From the NCBI GenBank assembly GCA_036377055.1, contig DASUZD010000124.1, positions 1 to 6,903 of the forward strand: a DNA stretch of 6,903 bases, read 5' to 3'. Below are positions 1 through 5,256 of the stretch, in pieces. This DNA comes from DASUZD01 sp036377055. Its GTDB lineage: Bacteria > Actinomycetota > Thermoleophilia > Gaiellales > Gaiellaceae. The notes beneath the pieces were generated by a model that did not search any database, had not been told where the DNA came from, and was given only the letters and a program-made list of their open reading frames with translations. Made by a program: the position numbers and the translations under genes. How positions within the stretch are numbered: position 1 is the first letter of the stretch; each line of letters starts with the position of its first letter.

Positions 1-771
1 CTGCCAGTCGGCCGTCGTGTCCTCGACCTCGTTCGTCGTCAGCCGCGTCTGGCCGCTGCCGTCGTCCGCCATCGCGTAGATCTCGTAGTTGGCGTCGCGG
101 GCGCTCGTGAAAGCGATCGCCTTCCCGTCGGGCGACCAGACGGGGTCGAGGTCGGCGGCGAAGTTTCGCGTCAGCCTCGTCTGCTCGGTTCCGTCCGCGT
201 TCATGACGTAGATCTCGTAGTTCCCGTCGCGATCGGAGGCGAAGGCGATGCGCTTCCCGTCCGGTGACCACGACGGACTGACGTCGGAGCCGGGGCCGGA
301 GGTCAGCCTGCGCACGTTCGAGCCGTCGGCGGCCATCGTGTAGATCGAGAACGAGCCGCTGCGGGCGCTCGCGAACGCGATGCTCGTTCCGTCGGGCGAC
401 CACGCCGGGTTTTCGTCGGCAGCGGGGTCGGCGGTCAGCTGCGCCTGGCCGCTGCCGTCGGCGTTCATCGAGTAGATGTCGTCGTTGCCGCCGCGGCTCG
501 AGGTGAACGCGATCCGCCGGCCGTCCGGGCTCCAGGTCGGGTCGACGTTGAAGCCCGGGCTCTGCGTCAGCTGCACGACGCCGCTTCCGTCCGTCGCGAC
601 CACGTAGATCTCCGGGTTGCCGTCGCGGTCGCTGGTGAACGCGATCCGCCCGCCGTCGGGAGACCACGCGGGGTCGATGTCGGCGGCCGGGTTCCGCGTC
701 AGTCGCGTCTGATTCGAGGCGTCCGGCTGCATCGAGTACAGCTCGTAGTTGCCGTCGCGACGGCTCGAGAA
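1..771 (-). repeat. Six tandem 132-bp repeats encoding propeller blades
   Basis: Units lie at 640-771, 508-639, 376-507, 244-375, 112-243 and 1-111 (the last cut by the edge). Every complete unit is exactly 132 bp (44 codons) with no indel. WSPDG, IAF and DGS are the best-conserved blocks. The repeats are coding and belong to the propeller gene. Confidence 0.85.
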
Positions 772-888
772 GGCGATTAGCCCGTTCCGGCCCGGGAACG
801 TGCCGGTGGTCGCGCGGGCGGAGGCGCCGCCGACGCTCGCGGTGAGGATCGCGACCGCGCACCAGGTGACCCCGCGCACGCCACGCAT
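1..888 (-). CDS. Secreted TolB/PD40-type six-bladed beta-propeller protein (C-terminus cut by window edge)
   Basis: The frame reads leftwards from ATG at 888 and is open to base 1, giving 296 residues without a stop. Residues 1-24 look like a Sec signal peptide: MRGVRG, then a hydrophobic stretch, ending GGASA before R25. Six PD40/WD40-like blades follow with an exact 44-residue period. Each has the pattern IAFxSxRDGNxEIYxMxxDGSxxxxLTxxPxxDxxPxWSPDG, starting at residues 40, 84, 128, 172, 216 and 260. The sixth blade ends in ADWQ, where relatives often finish their last blade, so little of the protein may be missing. Such proteins are TolB-like periplasmic or extracellular propellers, probably used for protein or ligand binding; no catalytic residues are seen. 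It is divergent from the BTAD regulator gene. Family assignment is firm, specific function unknown. Confidence 0.9.
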   Translation of the reverse strand, partial: MRGVRGVTWCAVAILTASVGGASARATTGTFPGRNGLIAFSSRRDGNYELYSMQPDASNQTRLTRNPAADIDPAWSPDGGRIAFTSDRDGNPEIYVVATDGSGVVQLTQSPGFNVDPTWSPDGRRIAFTSSRGGNDDIYSMNADGSGQAQLTADPAADENPAWSPDGTSIAFASARSGSFSIYTMAADGSNVRRLTSGPGSDVSPSWSPDGKRIAFASDRDGNYEIYVMNADGTEQTRLTRNFAADLDPVWSPDGKAIAFTSARDANYEIYAMADDGSGQTRLTTNEVEDTTADWQ

Positions 889-893
889 GATCG

Positions 894-898
894 TCCTT
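894..898 (-). promoter_or_regulatory. Ribosome binding site of the propeller gene
   Basis: On the minus strand AAGGA lies five bases before the ATG at 888. This is good Shine-Dalgarno spacing and supports the chosen start. The site overlaps the -35-like TTGCAC proposed for the divergent regulator gene, so the two genes share almost their entire control region. Confidence 0.55.
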
Positions 899-925
899 GC
901 ACCGGCCGCCGGCAACGCGTAGAAC
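897..925 (+). promoter_or_regulatory. Candidate promoter of the regulator gene (leaderless)
   Basis: TTGCAC (897-902) and TAGAAC (920-925) are separated by 17 bases. Only seven bases then precede GTG 933, so transcription would begin at or next to the start codon. No clear Shine-Dalgarno precedes GTG 933, which fits a leaderless message. The -10 lacks the usual final T, so the call is moderate. The layout matches the better promoter at 6519-6547. Confidence 0.4.
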
Positions 926-932
926 GCCTCTC

Positions 933-3287
933 GTGCTGGAGTTTCGTCTCCTCGGCCCGCTCGAGATCCGGGACGGCGACCGCGTCCTGCCGCCGCTCGC
1001 GCCAAAGCAGCGCGCGCTGCTCGCGGCGATGCTTCTCCGGGCCGGCCAGTTCGTCTCGAAGCAGCGCCTGATCGACGACGTCTGGGGCGAGGACGCGCCG
1101 CTGACGGTGACGAACTCGCTGGAGAACCAGATCTGGCGGCTGCGGCAGGCGCTCGGGAGGGACGTCGTGGTCACGCGCTCGCCCGGTTACGTGCTCGACG
1201 TAGACCCGGAGCAGGTGGACGCGCTCCGGCTCGACAGGCTTCTCTCGCGCGCGCGCGCGACAACCGGAGAGGAGAAGGCGACGACGCTGCGCGAAGCGCT
1301 CGCGCTGTTCTCCGGCCCGCCGCTCGCCGACCTCGAAGACGAGCCGTTCGCGCGCGTCCATGCGGGGCGCCTGGCCGAGCTCGAGCTGGTCGCGCGGGAG
1401 GAGCTGCTCGCGGCCGAGCTCGACCTCGGACGAAATGCCGAGCTCGTGCCCGAGCTCGAACGCCTCGTCGCCGAGAACCCGTACCGCGAGCGGCTTCGCG
1501 AGCAGTTGATGCTCGCGCTCTACCGCGCCGGCCGGCAGGCCGACGCGCTCGCGGCCTACCACGACGCGCGCACGACGCTGACCGAGGAGCTGGGCACCGA
1601 GCCGGGCGAGGATCTCCAGCAGCTTCAGCGCGCGATCCTGCGGCAGGACGAGGCTCTTCGGGCTCCTCCCAGGGCGGAGCCGGTTTCGGTCGTCGCCACG
1701 CCTTTGCCGCGGCCCAGCCGGAAGACCGTCACCGTGCTCGGCTGGGCGGCCGCGGCCGCCGGCGGCGACGATCCCGAGGCGCTCCGCGGCCGGCTCGACC
1801 GCCAGACGGAAAGCCTTCGCGCGGCGGCCGAGCGCCACGGCGGGGTCGTCGAGCCGGGGACGCCGGACGCGCTGACGGCAGTCTTCGGCGCACCGACGGC
1901 TCTCGAAGACCACGCGCTTCGCGCAGTTCGCGCCGCGTTCGAGCTCCCGGACGGCGCGGGCGGGATCGGCGTCGACACCGGCGAGGTGCTCGTCGATCCG
2001 GCCGCGCAGCCGCTCGCCGTCGGCCGCGCGGTGGAGCTCGCGCGACGGCTCGCACACGCCGCCGAGCCTCGAGAGATCCTGCTCGGGCCGCAGACGCACT
2101 GGCTGGTTCGCGACGCCGTCACGGTCGAGCCGGCGCGGGTGGAGGCGATCGACTCGACGGCCTATCGAGCCGTCGCTCTGTCGGACGAAGGCGAGCGGCG
2201 CGCGCTCCGGCTCGACTCGCCGCTCGTCGGCCGCGCCCGTGAGCGGGAGGCGCTGCGCGTTGTGTTCGATGACGCGGTCGCGGCACAGCGCTGCCGCCTG
2301 ATCACTGTCGTCGGGCCGGGCGGGGTCGGCAAGTCGCGGCTCGTCCAGGCGTTCACGCAGGACCTCTCGGACGCGACGGCGATCCGCGGACGCTGCGTCT
2401 CGTACGGCGAAGGCGCTGCGTTCCGACCGCTGATCGAGGCGCTAGGCGAGGTCGAGGCCACGGCTTCGGCAGCGCGCCACGCCTTCGAGTCGCTCGCGCG
2501 CGAGCGACCGCTCGTGGCGATCTTCGAGGACCTCCACTGGGCCGACCCTCGGTTCCTCGACCTGCTCGAGCACGTCGCGACGCTCAGCCGCGGCGCGTCG
2601 ATGCTGATCCTCTGCACGGCGCGCCCGGAGCTCTTCGAGTCGCGGCCCTCGTGGAGCAGCGGCAGCCTGAACGCGAGCTGCCTCGCGCTCGAGCCGCTGA
2701 GCCCGGAGGAGTCGCTCGAGCTCGTCGACAACCTGCTCGGCGAGGCGGACCTGCCTGCGCTGGTCCGCGGCCACATCGCTCGCTCTGCCGACGGAAACCC
2801 GCTCTTCGTCGAGGAGCTGCTCGGGATGCTCGTCGACCGGGAGATCCTCCGCCACGAGGGTGGCCGCTGGACGACTTCGGAGCTCCCGACGCTCGCCGTT
2901 CCGCCGACGATCCAGGCGCTGGTCGCAGCCCGCATCGACCGGCTCGTCGACGACCAGCGGCTCGTGCTCGACCTCGCGTCGATCGAGGGCACGGTGTTCG
3001 ACGCGCTCCGGGTCGCGGGTCTCGCCCCTGAGAACGTCGACGTGGAAGCCCAGCTGGTGCCGTTGATCAGGCGGGAGCTCGTCCGCCCCGAGCCCGGCAC
3101 CGAGAGCCGCTTCGCGTTCCGCCACCAGCTCGTCCGCGACGCGGTCTACGCCTCGGTGCCGAAGCGCACACGCGCGGAGCTGCACGAGCGGCTTGCGGAG
3201 CTGCTCGCCGCTAGCGGGGACGAGGAGTATCACCGCGAGCGCGCTCAGGCCCTTCGCAACGAGCTGGGGCCGTTACCCGACCGTTAG
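933..3287 (+). CDS. BTAD/SARP-type transcriptional regulator with degenerate cyclase domain and AAA-type ATPase
   Basis: This 784-aa cytoplasmic regulator belongs to the AfsR/SARP-like group. Residues 2-93 form an OmpR-type winged helix for DNA binding (FRLLGPLEI, PKQRALLAAML, RQALG, SPGYVLDV). Residues 96-241 are a helical bacterial transcriptional activator domain. Residues 264-415 resemble a class III nucleotidyl cyclase but have lost the first metal-binding FADL-type segment. The ATPase has Walker A GPGGVGKS (461-468) and Walker B IFEDLHWAD (530-538), only about 66 residues apart. The protein stops after HERLAELL and a YHxE-containing stretch, where relatives continue into TPR repeats. 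GTG 933 is preferred over TTG 897: the family motif begins immediately after it, and TTG 897 would start eight bases from the divergent gene's start and overlap its ribosome binding site. It may regulate the divergent propeller gene; this is an inference. Confidence 0.88.
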   Translation: MLEFRLLGPLEIRDGDRVLPPLAPKQRALLAAMLLRAGQFVSKQRLIDDVWGEDAPLTVTNSLENQIWRLRQALGRDVVVTRSPGYVLDVDPEQVDALRLDRLLSRARATTGEEKATTLREALALFSGPPLADLEDEPFARVHAGRLAELELVAREELLAAELDLGRNAELVPELERLVAENPYRERLREQLMLALYRAGRQADALAAYHDARTTLTEELGTEPGEDLQQLQRAILRQDEALRAPPRAEPVSVVATPLPRPSRKTVTVLGWAAAAAGGDDPEALRGRLDRQTESLRAAAERHGGVVEPGTPDALTAVFGAPTALEDHALRAVRAAFELPDGAGGIGVDTGEVLVDPAAQPLAVGRAVELARRLAHAAEPREILLGPQTHWLVRDAVTVEPARVEAIDSTAYRAVALSDEGERRALRLDSPLVGRAREREALRVVFDDAVAAQRCRLITVVGPGGVGKSRLVQAFTQDLSDATAIRGRCVSYGEGAAFRPLIEALGEVEATASAARHAFESLARERPLVAIFEDLHWADPRFLDLLEHVATLSRGASMLILCTARPELFESRPSWSSGSLNASCLALEPLSPEESLELVDNLLGEADLPALVRGHIARSADGNPLFVEELLGMLVDREILRHEGGRWTTSELPTLAVPPTIQALVAARIDRLVDDQRLVLDLASIEGTVFDALRVAGLAPENVDVEAQLVPLIRRELVRPEPGTESRFAFRHQLVRDAVYASVPKRTRAELHERLAELLAASGDEEYHRERAQALRNELGPLPDR

Positions 3288-3289
3288 CT

Positions 3290-3319
3290 CCCGGAGAGCG
3301 CCTCCGTCCACGCTCCGGG
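3290..3319 (+). other. GC-rich hairpin between regulator stop and small ORF
   Basis: CCCGGA (3290-3295) pairs with TCCGGG (3314-3319), and GCG (3298-3300) with CGC (3311-3313), leaving a two-base bulge and a ten-base loop. It begins three bases after the regulator stop and ends two bases before ATG 3322. There is no T-tract, so it is not a classic intrinsic terminator. It could act as a weak terminator, protect an mRNA 3' end, or mask the start of the next gene. Confidence 0.4.
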
Positions 3320-3321
3320 AC

Positions 3322-3561
3322 ATGGACGAACAGCACAGCATCTGGAACGGGAAGACGCCGCACGGGCTCCCGATCGTCGTCGAGCGCGACGAGCGCCAGC
3401 GCTGGGTCGCGACCGTCGCCGGGACGATGCGGAGCCGGCACCTCTCGGTCGCGATCGCGGTCGCCGAGGCTGCCGGCCTCCGGTCGCGCGATCCGTGGGT
3501 GCGCGCGATCGCAGCCACCGCGCTCGCGCGCGTGCCGAAGCCGCTGGCCGCGGTCAGCTAG
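3322..3561 (+). CDS. Small protein of unknown function (79 aa)
   Basis: ATG 3322 opens a 79-residue frame ending at TAG 3559-3561. The frame is open further upstream, but that part overlaps the regulator gene and does not read like protein, while a sensible sequence begins at MDEQHSIWNG. Visible elements are IWNGKTPHGLPIVVERDERQ, then RWVATVAGTMRSR, then an Ala-rich helix (SVAIAVAEAAG) and a basic C-terminal helix. The order suggests two or three beta strands followed by helices. There is no signal peptide, membrane segment or cysteine. It lies 34 bp behind the regulator on the same strand with no clear promoter of its own, so co-transcription is likely. Its ribosome binding site is weak. I recognise no named family. 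Confidence 0.6.
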   Translation: MDEQHSIWNGKTPHGLPIVVERDERQRWVATVAGTMRSRHLSVAIAVAEAAGLRSRDPWVRAIAATALARVPKPLAAVS

Positions 3562-3568
3562 AACCGAC

Positions 3569-3588
3569 TGTTTCAGAACATATTCAGA
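3569..3588 (+). promoter_or_regulatory. Small repeat cluster in an AT-rich gap, possible operator
   Basis: The 43-bp gap before the CxCx4C gene is clearly richer in A+T than its surroundings. It holds a palindrome TGTT-N4-AACA (3569-3580) and two direct copies of TTCAGA (3572-3577 and 3583-3588) offset by 11 bp, about one helical turn. This arrangement suits binding of a dimeric regulator or a promoter region. No convincing -35/-10 pair was found. Confidence 0.25.
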
Positions 3589-3604
3589 CCGGCAGTAGCA
3601 AGGT

Positions 3605-4174
3605 GTGGACGTCGGCGCCGCGTTTCGCTCGGCGAACGATCGGATCGCGGAAGAAGCGCGGTCACTCGACTTCGACGGCCCGATCCCGTTCCTGTGCGAG
3701 TGCGACGACGCGACCTGCCACGCGATCGTCCGGCTCGACGCCGCTGGATATGCCGAGAGCCGCTCCTCGGGGACGCCGATCACGCTTCCCCACCATCGCG
3801 TTCGGCGCCCGATAGTCGTAGACTCACCCGCCGTGAGGGGTCGCGACGAGCGCGTCGCACGCAACGAGGCGATGTATCGCGCCGTGAATCGCGAGATCGA
3901 GTACGCGGCGCAGCAGCATGGCGACGGGCCGGCGGACGAGCTCGACATCGTGTGCGAGTGCGGCGAGCCCGCCTGCGCCGCGACGATCACGCTGACGATC
4001 GCCGAGTACGACGAGATCCACCGCGAGCGGGACCGTTTCGCCGTCGCACCGGGGCACGAGAACCCCGAGCTCGAGCACGTGGTCAAGCGGACGGACGACT
4101 ACCTCGTCGTCGACAAGTTCGGCGCAGCCGAGGACGTCGCGGAGGAAGAGGAGCGCCGCGAAGGCACGACGTAG
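3605..4174 (+). CDS. Protein with two tandem CxCx4C/His domains, function unknown
   Basis: The 189-aa frame runs from GTG 3605 to TAG 4172-4174. Two copies of one small domain are visible. Copy 1 (about residues 7-76) has FRSANDRI, PFLCECDDATC (C31, C33, C38), a Tyr-containing strand/helix, PHH (62-64) and IVVDS. Copy 2 (about 91-175) has YRAVNREI, DIVCECGEPAC (C117, C119, C124), AEYDEIHRERDRF, APGHE (H151) and LVVDK. Copy 1 lacks roughly nine residues between the His and the VVD strand. Three Cys plus a His per copy suggest metal binding, probably zinc; this is an inference. The C-terminus is acidic (EDVAEEEERRE). I recall similar single-domain proteins of unknown function in Thermoleophilia. 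AAGG at 3600-3603 sits too close to GTG 3605 to be a normal ribosome binding site. An in-frame GTG at 3833 would give only copy 2 (113 aa). There is no signal peptide. Confidence 0.75.
   Translation: MDVGAAFRSANDRIAEEARSLDFDGPIPFLCECDDATCHAIVRLDAAGYAESRSSGTPITLPHHRVRRPIVVDSPAVRGRDERVARNEAMYRAVNREIEYAAQQHGDGPADELDIVCECGEPACAATITLTIAEYDEIHRERDRFAVAPGHENPELEHVVKRTDDYLVVDKFGAAEDVAEEEERREGTT
3819..3824 (+). promoter_or_regulatory. Possible internal -10 box before the second CxCx4C domain
   Basis: TAGACT (matching TANNNT) sits eight bases before the in-frame GTG at 3833, in the linker between the two domains. A leaderless transcript encoding only the second domain is conceivable. No matching -35 box is seen 16-18 bases upstream, so this is weak. 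Confidence 0.25.
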
Positions 4175-4200
4175 AGCAGTTCCTGAACGTGGTGGGGATC

Positions 4201-4521
4201 TCAGTAAGGCTCGAGCCGAAACAGCTTCGCGCGCTCGTCGAGGTAAACCCTGAACGTCGAGAAGAAGTCATTGCGCCCGAGCAGGACGATTCGTGAGGGC
4301 AGGCCAGCCGAGAACGATGCCGTGGCCGAAATACGCATCCCTCCCATCGCCGGGATCTCGATCTCGACGCCACCGTCCCAGATGTACTGATCCGCCGTCC
4401 CGCCTGACGTCTCGCAAGATTCGCGTCGGCATTTCGCGAGGTCGATTCCGAGGCGTGTGGCAATCACCAACGGAAAGAGCGCGTCGTCCGCGCCGCTGTC
4501 GATGAGGCCGTACATCGGCAT
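4201..4521 (-). CDS. Retropepsin-like aspartic protease, catalytic part (frameshifted from its N-terminus)
   Basis: The 106-aa frame from ATG 4521 to TGA (4203-4201) begins almost directly with the aspartic-protease signature YGLIDSGADDALFP, with the catalytic Asp at residue 8. It continues with LGIDL, a strand-rich centre, and the second family motif IVLLGRNDFF followed by FRVYLDERAKLFRLEPY. This matches a compact single-domain retropepsin that would act as a homodimer. The expected first strands (FPYRAIVPGG...VVIHGP) are encoded just upstream in another frame, so this segment alone lacks part of the fold and may be inactive. GGTGG five bases before ATG 4521 could allow internal initiation. 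It is the second gene of a leftward pair with the DUF5678-like gene and converges with the CxCx4C gene, 26 bp away stop to stop. Confidence 0.7.
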   Translation of the reverse strand: MPMYGLIDSGADDALFPLVIATRLGIDLAKCRRESCETSGGTADQYIWDGGVEIEIPAMGGMRISATASFSAGLPSRIVLLGRNDFFSTFRVYLDERAKLFRLEPY

Positions 4522-4673
4522 GTGGCCACCGGACCATGGATGACGACGGGAAAGCCGGGCCTGAGATCAGCGCCGCCTGGGACGATGGCGCGGTACGGGA
4601 ACGTCTTCGCCGCGGGCTTAGAAGAAGGCGGCGGTGCCGGACTTTTCTTCGACTTCGAGGACGGCTTCGACAT
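4522..4673 (-). pseudogene. Detached 5' part of the retropepsin-like gene
   Basis: From ATG 4673 this frame encodes a Lys/Ser/Pro-rich lead-in and then TFPYRAIVPGG, ADLRPGFPVVIHGP and VA, typical of the N-terminal strands before the catalytic Asp. It then runs into nonsense and stops at 4464, whereas the catalytic part lies in the other frame. Adding one base between GCC (4526-4524) and AC (4523-4522) would join them as HGPVAxMPMYGLIDSG. The lead-in overlaps the DUF5678-like gene by 56 bp, and its odd composition probably reflects that overlap rather than function. The cause could be a real mutation, a sequencing error or programmed -1 frameshifting. No clear slippery heptamer is seen. Confidence 0.6.
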
Positions 4674-4866
4674 CGTGGATGTCGATTATCCCGAGGAGCT
4701 CGTCCAGGGTGCCCGCATCGGCAACAACCGCATGATCCTTCACGGCGACCCATCTGCCGACGTAATCGCCCAGGCGTCGGCTCAACTCGCTTTCGGCGTC
4801 GAGCTGCTCTTCGAGACACTTCTGCAGCGCGTCAGCCAAGTCCATCTCCGGCAGGTGCTCGCTCAT
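4618..4866 (-). CDS. DUF5678-like small protein
   Basis: The 82-aa frame runs from ATG 4866 to TAA (4620-4618); an in-frame TAG two codons upstream makes ATG 4866 the first possible start. Residues 1-30 form an acidic helical segment (MDLADALQKCLEEQLDAESELSRRL). The core YVGRWVAVKDHAVVADAGTLDELLGII matches the DUF5678 pattern of two strands plus a helix, and the tail DVEAVLEVEEKSGTAAFF resembles a closing strand. It is a soluble cytoplasmic protein of unknown biochemical role. I recall DUF5678 genes lying directly before retropepsin-like genes in bacteria and archaea, as here, so the two may work together; no experimental role is known to me. It is expressed from the promoter at 4878-4906, and the very short leader leaves little room for a Shine-Dalgarno. 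Confidence 0.75.
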   Translation of the reverse strand: MSEHLPEMDLADALQKCLEEQLDAESELSRRLGDYVGRWVAVKDHAVVADAGTLDELLGIIDIHDVEAVLEVEEKSGTAAFF

Positions 4867-4877
4867 AGCCTAGGTCG

Positions 4878-4906
4878 TCGATAGCAAATGGGGTTGACGA
4901 TGTCAA
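4878..4906 (-). promoter_or_regulatory. Promoter of the DUF5678/retropepsin unit with overlapping palindrome
   Basis: On the minus strand TTGACA (4906-4901), a perfect -35, is followed after 17 bases by TATCGA (4883-4878), preceded by TGC as in an extended -10. Transcription would begin near 4871, about five bases before ATG 4866, giving an almost leaderless message. The -35 box lies inside a perfect palindrome TTGAC-GAT-GTCAA (4894-4906), a good candidate operator for a dimeric repressor. Confidence 0.55.
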
Positions 4907-5101
4907 TCGGCTAGACAGATCGTAGTACGGCCGCCGCGCCGCCTGCGTCGCCCGTTCGAGGGCCACGCGCCCTGTCCTTCGCCACTTCTCCGTCCCCGAC
5001 ACCGCCGACCGCCTTCTCTCGCCCTACCGCACCTGCCGAGCCTACGTCGGGTAACGGATGGAACAGAGCGGAAAACGCCTTCAGAACGCGCAGTAAGAGC
5101 A

Positions 5102-5200
5102 CCTTGGCGGCTTTCGGTAAATTCGGTGTGACGAGTTATGCCAAGGCGTGCCCGAGAGGAGATCGGGCCGGTAGGCGACTGGTGGGAGTCCGCGATCGCC
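5102..5200 (+). other. Three consecutive inverted repeats, possible structured leader RNA
   Basis: Stem 1 is CCTTGGC (5102-5108) with GCCAAGG (5140-5146), enclosing two direct TTCGGT copies (5113-5118 and 5122-5127). Stem 2 is GCCCGA (5150-5155) with TCGGGC (5163-5168) around the purine-rich loop GAGGAGA. Stem 3 is GGCGA (5174-5178) with TCGCC (5196-5200). All pairings are perfect, and they lie 57-155 bases before ATG 5257. A leader RNA or riboswitch-like element is possible, but I do not recognise a known riboswitch consensus, and short GC-rich stems arise easily by chance. Confidence 0.35.
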
Positions 5201-5250
5201 GAACGTCGTTAGCCGCCGGTTAACTCGCCAAGAGCGTCGCCTCCGACCCT

Positions 5251-5255
5251 GGAGG
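5251..5255 (+). promoter_or_regulatory. GGAGG abutting the start of the DUF6605-like gene (unusual spacing)
   Basis: A perfect GGAGG ends one base before ATG 5257, whereas 5-9 bases is normal. No in-frame start exists between the upstream stop TAA 5221-5223 and ATG 5257. The next in-frame GTG, at codon 20, would delete the hydrophobic N-terminus. The ATG is therefore kept, and this GGAGG may not act as a Shine-Dalgarno. Confidence 0.35.
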
Positions 5256-5256
5256 C

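Larger units (their letters stand above)
4921..5256. other. Gene-free intergenic stretch
   Basis: About 340 bp without a convincing gene. The left half (4921-5060) is C-rich on the plus strand and reads as low-complexity Pro/Ala/Ser/Thr in the plus frame. A 63-codon minus-strand frame at 4911-5102 has no recognisable motif. A plus-strand open frame from about 4915 to 5223 has no ATG start. The right half holds three consecutive inverted repeats (5102-5200), listed separately. The stretch separates the divergent DUF5678 and DUF6605-like genes and must contain the latter's promoter, which I could not identify. Confidence 0.5.

Noticed and set aside
897..932. TTG 897 as the start of the regulator (796 aa)
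   Set aside because: It begins eight bases from the divergent gene's start and overlaps that gene's ribosome binding site. The added residues (HRPPATRRTPL) are unlike the family, and the TTG fits better as part of a -35 box.
777..2099. 440-codon minus-strand open frame opposite the regulator
   Set aside because: It is Arg/Ala/Glu-rich with no recognisable motif and mirrors the codon pattern of a well-supported gene, which is typical of antisense frames in high-GC DNA.
2442..3233. 263-codon minus-strand open frame inside the regulator gene
   Set aside because: It is the reverse image of the ATPase coding region, with biased composition and no domain.
4175..4200. Bidirectional terminator between the convergent genes
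   Set aside because: The 26-bp gap contains no stem-loop or T-tract.
4911..5102. 63-codon minus-strand ORF in the intergenic stretch
   Set aside because: Gly/Ala/Val-rich low-complexity sequence without a motif or a good ribosome binding site; its 3' end overlaps the upstream side of the DUF5678 promoter region.
4915..5223. Plus-strand open frame through the intergenic stretch
   Set aside because: It has no ATG and no plausible start near its beginning. Its first half is Pro/Ala/Ser/Thr-rich, and the frame is explained by high GC content.
5102..5224. Known riboswitch or group II intron end
   Set aside because: The stems do not match any riboswitch consensus I can recall, and no domain V-like hairpin or reverse transcriptase gene is present.
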